From Dryas octopetala (taxonomy: Eukaryota > Streptophyta > Magnoliopsida > Rosales > Rosaceae), in assembly GCA_963921425.1 (NCBI GenBank), contig OY992833.1, positions 312,501-376,500 of the forward strand: a stretch of DNA of 64,000 nucleotides. The letters run 5' to 3'. The position numbers and the translations under genes were made by a program. This document shows, piece after piece, positions 56,985 through 64,000 of this stretch (position 1 is its first letter; each line of letters begins with the position of its first letter). The notes beneath the pieces are model-generated. The model was not told the origin of the DNA. It searched no databases and saw nothing but the letters and a program-made list of their open reading frames with translations.

Positions 56985-59830
56985 ATGGAGGGCGGTGCCA
57001 AATTCCCTGGGATTATAGGTGGTCTGAATAACCATGACAACAACTACTATGATTTGTCCCAAGGCTTTTACCACAAACTCCATGAGGGTGAGGGTACCAA
57101 CATGTCCCTTGACAGTATGCAAACTAGCAATGATGGCGGCTCTGTTGCCATGTCTATTGATAACAGCAGCGTCGCTTCCAATACCAATGATTCCCACACT
57201 CGCATCTTGAACCACCAAGGGCTCAAGCGACGTGCAAATGACAACTACTCTGTTGCACAAAGTGTTAACCGCCGAGGAAGAGTCACACATGCTCTTAGTG
57301 ACGATCAGCTTGCTCGGGCTCTAATGGACAGCAATTCTCAGACGGAGGGGCTTGAGAATTATGAGGACTGGACAATTGACTTGAGGAAGCTAAACATGGG
57401 TGAACCTTTTGCACAAGGTGCTTTTGGAAAGCTATACAAAGGGACATACAACGGTGAGGATGTTGCTATCAAAATTTTGGAGAGGCCAGAAAATGACCCA
57501 GAAAGGGCTCAGGTGATGGAGCAACAGTTTCAACAGGAAGTCAAGATGCTGGCTACATTGAAGCATCCAAACATAGTTCGTTTTATTGGTGCCTGCCATA
57601 AACCAATGGTTTGGTGTATTGTAACGGAGTACGCTAAGGGTGGTTCAGTTAGACAGTTCTTGGCGAAGCGGCAGAACCGATCAGTTCCATTGAAATTAGC
57701 AGTCAAGCAAGCTTTGGATGTAGCAAGGGGGATTGCATATGTTCATGGGTTCGGGCTGATTCACAGGGATTTAAAGTCTGACAACCTGTTGATTTCTTCA
57801 GACAAATCAATAAAAATTGCTGATTTTGGGGTTGCTCGTATTGAGGTGCAGACGGAAGGAATGACACCAGAGACTGGGACATACCGCTGGATGGCTCCGT
57901 AAGACTTTTTCACTCTTTATCTGCGATATCTTATCCTTTGTTGCTATCATGGTTCTTTCTACTTTATTAATTTTTAAACAGGTTATACGTCATGTGACCT
58001 ACCAGTATTATTAAAATCCAGACCTTAATTATAAGAAACCAAAGGTATTGCATGCAATTTAAATGCGGGGTCTACTCACGTTATTCCCCCAGTACCAGAT
58101 ATACAGTTATCACACTTGATATGGTGGGTTAATTATAATTGGTCCTGGATCCTCTTGACCATAAATCTCTGATGTTGGCATCTAAATGCAATAGAGTGAA
58201 GTATTTTGGCCGATTTCTCTACCTGTCTCATTCAATTTTCTTTAGATGCTAACTTTTTCCTTTGTTTTCCTTCTCTTTTCCATTCAGGTTTTATTCTTAT
58301 ATTGTACTCCTGTTAAATTGAAAACTGAAATCCTGTCATATAAATTGCTGTTGTTTTGTTTTGCCATTGCGCTCTGATTAAAGTCAAACCATATGTGTAT
58401 TAGAATCTATTTTTTATGAGACAAAAAACCCTAATTAGATATTTATTAAACTAGCATAAATTTACTTTCTACTTCATTTGATTTTGCCTTTAGGGCATGA
58501 TTTATATGCCTTTAAACTGTATTGTATTAACTATGGGCGTCATTTATATGCCCTTCAATGTGCATCATTTATCTTCTTTTTGTTTATGTCTTGGCAATTA
58601 TAACCAGTTTGCTTCACGTGTTTGTGAATATATCGAGGCTGGGATATTTGCATTTTTTTTTTAATGATAACTTGCTGGCACGATATCAAAGGAAAAAGTA
58701 GGCTAGGTGGTATGGACATTTACAACGTGGTTTGTTTTTTTGGTCTGCAACGTGGTTTGCTAGATTCACCTAAACCAAATGAAAAACTAGTTAAAGCAGG
58801 AGGTAAAAGATAAAGAGGCCAACAAAGATTAGCATGTGAAGAACTAATATGTAAGATACAATAATTATGCCCCAATTATATGTATTGTAGGATCTATCTG
58901 ATATATACAATAATTATGCCGTTTAAAAAATCTATGCCTGGAATTGAACATTGAGATTAAGGAACCCGTATTTTTCAGTTTTAATAATTTGAATGAAATT
59001 GGAAACTTTTGCTTTCATTGGATGAAGAATGGTGCTCCCTCTTGGGTTTCTTATTTTTTATTTTCTAAAGTGTTTGTTATGGGTTTGGTACCTGCCCCAA
59101 TTAGAGTGATGTGGCTAGTTGAGTTGATCAGAATCTTGTTGAGTGGGGTGATCAAATCGATTCGTTACTAGAGGTACATGTAGTAGTACATCTAGTGATG
59201 GGGAATGAGAGCCAGAAAAACTGAATTTCCTGGTTAGGTTTGTAACGTTTGTCTTTTTAATTGTAAATTGGTATTGTTCCATGAGGTTTCTTTGATTTGC
59301 AGTCTTATCTTGAAAACTGCTAATTGGACATTCTCTTAATTAAGTTTGTGGTGTACAGAATGAGGATCAAACAATTTTAAATCCTTGCAGCTAGCATCAT
59401 TACTGATTGTTTATTGGTTATTTCTTAAACTTCTTACTTTTTCGGTGTGGGTTATTGGAGTGCATTGCTTTATTATATGGCTGTCTGCAGGGAGATGATC
59501 CAGCATAGGAACTACACACAGAAAGTTGATGTTTATAGCTTTGGGATTGTTCTTTGGGAACTTATTACAGGGATGCTTCCGTTCCAGAACATGACAGCGG
59601 TACAGGCAGCATTTGCAGTTGTCAATAAGGGTGTTCGACCAATCATTCCCAGTGACTGCTTACCTGCTCTTGCTGAGATCATGACGAGATGCTGGGATGC
59701 CAACCCTGATGTCAGGCCACCCTTCACTGAAGTTGTGAGAATGCTTGAGAGTGCTGAGGCTGAGATCATGACAACTGTTCGCAAGGCCCGTTTCAGGTGT
59801 TGCCTGACCCAACCAATGACAGCAGACTGA
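56985..59830 (+). CDS. STY13: STY13-like Raf-type serine/threonine/tyrosine kinase, complete
   Basis: Exons 56985-57898 and 59491-59830 join inside the WMAPE codon for Pro (donor GTAAG at 57899, acceptor CTGCAG ending 59490) into 417 aa. The ATG at 56985 was chosen because [13 protein letters not shown] is the conserved N-terminus. Residues 1-128 are a Ser/Asn-rich regulatory part. Kinase domain: Gly loop AQGAFG (143-148), VAIK Lys-163, HRDLKSDN (260-267), DFG (280-282), WMAPE (302-306), and the tail ends [13 protein letters not shown]. All catalytic residues are present. The closest match I recall is Arabidopsis STY13 (At2g24360), a group C Raf-like MAPKKK; substrates are not known to me with certainty. 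The intron (1.6 kb) contains a dead LINE relic. A copy of intron and exon 2 lies at 5-6.8 kb. Confidence 0.92.
58690..58860 (+). pseudogene. LINE relic in the kinase intron
   Basis: Same ARWYGH sequence as at 5052-5200, starting after GAAAAAGTAG. Between the two halves there is an extra piece with a repeated CAACGTGG (58731 and 58749). Further on AGGCCAACAAAGATTAGCATG matches the other copy. Dead; useful as a marker of paralogy. Confidence 0.7.
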
Positions 59831-61116
59831 CCCCAGAACAAAGGAATGGAAAAGAAACAGTTATCTATGACTATAACATAAAGAGAAAAAGAAATGGGAA
59901 AGGAGAAAAAGAGGTGAGAGAAGTAATTATATGGTAGCCTTGTGTATTTATCAGGTTTTATTTCCTTGTTAAGATAGAAAAGCAAAGTGTTACTACAAAA
60001 TATTTGGTTTTTTGGTATCTATTTTAATGAATTTATGTTGTTGAATGAGTAATAGGGGAGGAGAATTGATGTGAATGAATGCATTTCCTTTCTTGCTATG
60101 TATTGACTCCTCTTGCTTAGTTCTATTCTCGAAACTAAAAATAGACAGCTGGTTTTGTGCCTTCCTTTCCCCTTGCCCTATCAAGCGACAGCCCTAACAC
60201 TTTTGATTGGGCAAACAATTCATCCCGGGATTTGGGGTACAATTCCTGTCAAATGTTACTGGTTGGATGGGATTCTCTTCTATGTAACAACCCATAAAAC
60301 CAAGAGAAATGCTATCAAGCCACTGTGGTTTGACACTAGGTTTTTAGCTTCCGCGTGGTTAAGGTAACTCAAGAGTCTAAAAAGATTGTGTTTTTTTTTT
60401 TTTTTTGTCTCCGTCTTCCCCCCTCCTTCAACGTGGCGGTGATGGTGATGGACTATTGCCGTTCATTGAGCTGTAGATCTTGATGGGGATGTTGGTTGCT
60501 GTTGATGGCACCCCTGACCAGAGGCGCCAAGCCTCAACACTCTATCTCAATTTGAGGTCTTCATTATTTCAAGTTTAAATACTTTCACCCATGTTCTGAT
60601 AACTGATTCTCAACTTCAGTTGTCTCCCCTTGCAGCTCCTTCCCACTCCCACTCCCCTCCCCTCCCCTCCTTAATTCCTTATGCACATGAGAGACTCAGT
60701 CAACAGCATTAGTGCACAACTCCGCAGACCCACAGCAGAATTCCATACAAGGAAAAGCTACATCTGATTCGTCAAATGTTACTCTTTGTGATTACTTGAA
60801 AAGAAGAGGGAAGAATTTATATAAATTTTAACTGAAGTTAGAGTGCTAGACTTGTCAAATATAAATAAAACTAGGTGATTGACAATGGGTTGATCGAACT
60901 GGGCAACCTTTGCTAGCTCAAACTAAATGCATATAGGATGGGCTTGAGTTGAGTTTATTTGAACCCGATTGAGTTCAACTAGGATTTGAAACCCAAATTG
61001 AGTATGGTTGAGCTAAATTGATCTCTCAACTCGTTCTACTTGTAGCCCAAATTGAACACATTTGTACTTGTATAATACTTTTAGTACGTTGTCTTTTACT
61101 TGTCACACACATAAAG
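59831..61116. other. Region between the kinase and KCS genes
   Basis: 3' UTR of the kinase in the first 250 bases. Then non-coding DNA with a C-rich tract (60645-60672) and T tract (60391-60406). No gene seen. The kinase and KCS genes are convergent. Confidence 0.6.
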
Positions 61117-63062
61117 TTATTCCTCGAGCCACGGACTCAGCTTAGGCCTCCCAACATTCTTAAGAGCTTTCCAAACAACACTGTTGCACTTGAATCCTGA
61201 CCCGAAAGCGAGTTGCCAAACCCGATCACCACTCTTGATCTTTGTACTTGCCTCCAAGTAAGCGAGTTCATACCAAACGCTGCTGCTAGAAGTGTTTCCA
61301 AATCGCTCCAAGGTTTGTCTAGATGCCTCCATGTACTCCTCTGTAAGCTCCAGGTTCTTCTGTATTTCATCAAGCACTTTCTTGCCTGTTGCTATTATAC
61401 ACACATGCTCGAAGGCAAGCTTGTAGTCTGGGATGTAAGGCTTGGTTTTCTTCTTCTTGAACAGCAAATTGGTGAGGAAATGGAATTGTTCGGATACGGG
61501 GAGAACCAGGGGGCCAAGGGTGGTGATGTTGGCCTTCATTGCATGCCCACCAACCTTAATCACATCTTTGCTCACTGACAAACCTTGTGTTCCTCTTGCA
61601 TCTTCCTTTAGATGTATGCTTTTGAAGCTTCTCTCGTCCATGCCTTTGTGAGTTCGAACAAGCTGCAACATTAATATTTAATTAGGATATCTAACATTTT
61701 ATGTTGTCAGACTAGTGTCAATTTTTAGGTTCAGTGTACGGTATACCTGCTTGAGCTCATACTTGGCACGCCATCTGTCGAGGCGGGAGCTAGAGAGCAA
61801 CATGGCTGCAGCCCCCATTCGAAAGAAGCAATTAGAAAGAAGCATATCCTGGTTGTCGCCTTTGTACCATGTATAGCACACAGCCTCTGTGCTGACTACC
61901 AGTGCATATGTACCAGGATAAGCATTTAAGAGGTCATTAGCCAGATCAATGGCTATGATTCCTGCAGCACAACCCATCCCACCAAGATTGAAGCTCTGAA
62001 TGTTATGCCTAAACTTGAAATGGTTTATCACCATTGATGACAGCGATGGAGTGGTATTAAGAACTCCACAGTTCACCACTAGGATTCTAATGTCCTTGGG
62101 CCGGATTTTGGTGGCAGCAAAAAGGTCATTTATGGCCCCAAACATCACCATAGCTGCCTCTTCTCTTCCATCTTTCAGACTTATTTTGTAATCTGGGCGA
62201 AACACTACTCTCGGCATGTACGTCTCTTTGCCTATGCCAGAAGTCTTCAGAACTCGCTTTTGAAAATCTATGGAAGCATCACTGAAATTGCCCGAATTTC
62301 TTGCCAATTCAATGAACTCGTCACTTGAGATCTTCATTTGGTGCACATATATATGCGTACAAAAAATATAAATGAAACAATAAATTGAAATGTTAGATAT
62401 ATAGATGTGAGTCATAAATGTTCTTTTGCCAAACAATATGTTAAGATAGCAGTCTTGCAACAAATGATATTTAATTATGTTGTCAAACTATGAATTTGGA
62501 TCATTTAATTATATTAATTTTTATTTAAATGTATATATAGTTCAATTCATTTTTTGGGATACATGTTCACAGTCTGACAACATACATCTTATATATTTGT
62601 ACGTTAGACTGTTAAGATCGGACATGTAATTTCCAATTCAAAGTACTTATAATTGAAGATCAACATGCACATTACCTTTAGTTCATTTGGTGGACGATAG
62701 CAAGCAAAATCAAGTAGATAAGTAGAGCGAGGTGCGAAGTCAAGATAAATGTATAGAATGATTCCCAATGATGCGAATATAAAGAGGGCAACTATTAGGT
62801 CACATTTTGGAAACAAGTGTTTGAGGTTCCCTATTTGAGCACTGAAGAGCACAATGAGAACAGGTGCGATCAAGAAATACAACCTATGGCTGATGAGATA
62901 AATGTAACCGAGCTTCACATATTTTAGATTCACTGAACCAACAAAATCCGGCAATGCATGCCGGACCTTTACAGAGACTAAAAAAGATCCAGCATTTGGA
63001 CCCGAATTCGCAATGCCCCGGTTTTCAATCTCTGCTGAAAATTGCTCCTGCTCTCTGGCCAT
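61117..63062 (-). CDS. KCS: 3-ketoacyl-CoA synthase (KCS) with catalytic His replaced by Ile
   Basis: Minus-strand exons 63062-62676, 62331-61747 and 61662-61117 (129, 195, 181 codons, all phase 0, GT/AG borders) give 505 aa, the normal KCS size. Family role: condensing malonyl-CoA with long acyl-CoA in the endoplasmic reticulum, first step of very-long-chain fatty acid elongation for waxes, suberin and sphingolipids. Two N-terminal hydrophobic segments (about residues 56-76 and 88-107), then the FAE1/CUT1 domain: [30 protein letters not shown] with catalytic Cys-250, [18 protein letters not shown] with catalytic Asn-447, [11 protein letters not shown]. The His normally in CIHAGG, 33 residues before that Asn, is Ile-414 (CIIATGKK). 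The frame is otherwise intact, so it is either a divergent or an inactive paralogue. Two introns are present; many plant KCS genes have none or one. Confidence 0.9.
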
Positions 63063-63747
63063 TGGAATTATGGAAGTTTAACTGTAGCTAGGTATAGCTA
63101 ATGGATGAATGCATGCATATAGAACAACCCATAGAAATGTAAATAAATGTGACAAGTAGATATATGCAGGAATAGGATGTTAACTGAATTAATTAGCTAG
63201 GATGGGTGTGGATTAATTAACTGATCGATCAATTAATGGATATATATGAGTGTAGAAAAATAATATAATAATGAGTGAAGTTACGTTAAGGGTATTACAG
63301 AATATGCATGCAACAGAAAGTAGGCTCTTTGTGCATGGGGCGTATGAGCAGCAGGTTCACAGCAGCATTAAACTTGTGCGTCTGGGGATGCTTTTGTCTA
63401 GGACTCTAGGCGCCCCAAGAGCCAACACCAACTTAATTAAGACTTCGAGAAATTTATTATGCTAATTGCTACATTAATCTTCATCTTAAATAAGTGATCC
63501 TGGTCGGGTGCCTTTCAAAAGTGCTTCCATTCCCATGTTCATTCATTCATAATTCTTTTTGCCTGCCTAGCTAGATGGTACATACATGCATGTTTATAGC
63601 AGCAGACAAATTAATCAATCCTAAGCATATCCAAGACGATTGAACTGTAACTCGATCAGTTAGGATGTGCCACATCTGCATATTTTAATTAAATGGTATT
63701 TCTTTAGCCGGAGGAGCTTCTTAAGTAAAGAATGACATTTTGATAAG
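63063..63747. other. Upstream region of the KCS gene
   Basis: AT-rich with many GCATGC/CATGCA motifs (63106-63118, 63300-63320, 63583-63593), which are RY-like elements of some plant promoters. No ORF of note. Confidence 0.4.
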
Positions 63748-64000
63748 TGTTGTAAATATATTGTTATATGTGGCTATCCCTGTAATTAGTTGTAGGGGCA
63801 TACTAGTAAATATACAAAACCTAGTAAATCCTACTTCTATATAAGGATATTTATAACATGAATAAAACAGACTGATGATATTCTCTCTGCCTCCTTTTTC
63901 CACAAACCCTAATCTCTACATATTTTACAACACGTTATCAGCACGAGAAGCTCTTTGAATTGTGGATCGATAAACGAAAGAGGATCATCCTTCAATCTGT
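63748..64000 (+). mobile_element. Copia element start: 5' LTR and primer site, runs out of the window
   Basis: LTR from TGTTGTAAATATATTG (63748) to TATTTTACA (63929), 182 bp, with a CTATATAAGG promoter motif (63837-63846). It is followed by ACACGTTATCAGCACGAG, a primer-site pattern familiar in small plant copia elements. The element continues beyond 64000 so gag was not seen. Its LTR starts about 690 bases upstream of the KCS ATG and reads away from it. Confidence 0.8.

Overview
This is plant nuclear DNA, most likely from a dicot (inference). The evidence is two intron-containing host genes of ordinary plant type, a Raf-like kinase and a very-long-chain fatty-acid 3-ketoacyl-CoA synthase (KCS). 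They sit in about 50 kb of nested plant transposable elements: Ty1/copia, Ty3/gypsy of the Tat and Tekay/Del types, MULE, hAT-like, CACTA, LINE relics and foldback MITEs. No rRNA, tRNA gene, CRISPR array or prokaryotic gene was seen. The species cannot be named from the sequence alone.

Layout. 1-6.9 kb: AT-rich DNA, the tail of a kinase intron carrying a LINE relic and a hAT-like fragment, and an open last exon of a STY13-like kinase (6079-6418). 6.9-27.8 kb: a five-layer nest. A chromovirus-type gypsy relic is split by a decayed copia element (7185-27653). The copia holds (a) a hAT-like element (7602-15175) that itself holds a 5.9-kb MULE (8836-14705), and (b) a solo LTR of a Tat-type gypsy element (15831-23916) that itself holds a 7-kb non-autonomous retroelement with 3-kb LTRs (16298-23325). 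Exact target-site duplications define three of these insertions (MULE, solo LTR, non-autonomous element). 27.8-34.6 kb: a MULE-type MITE, a hAT-like element, a copia LTR and a foldback region with several concentric inverted repeats. 34.6-40.4 kb: a largely non-coding CACTA element. 41.6-53.7 kb: a full-length Tat-type gypsy element with nearly identical LTRs, a gag-pol broken in at least three places, a 71-bp tandem array, and on the opposite strand a three-exon accessory gene that is completely open (712 codons).

Host genes. 56.1-59.8 kb: the complete STY13-like kinase (two coding exons, 417 aa), whose last exon and intron are paralogous to the 5-6.8 kb region. 61.1-63.1 kb (minus strand): a three-exon KCS (505 aa) with the catalytic Cys and Asn, but Ile where the family has the catalytic His. 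63.7 kb to the end: the 5' LTR and primer-binding site of a copia element that runs out of the window.

Most noteworthy: the intact antisense gene inside a dead gag-pol element, the KCS without its catalytic His, a 340-bp repeat unit shared by two unrelated DNA transposons, a MULE carrying a second (GRF zinc-finger) gene on the opposite strand, and the kinase duplication whose two introns share an old LINE relic. Positions and reading frames were worked out by eye; no alignment program or database was used.
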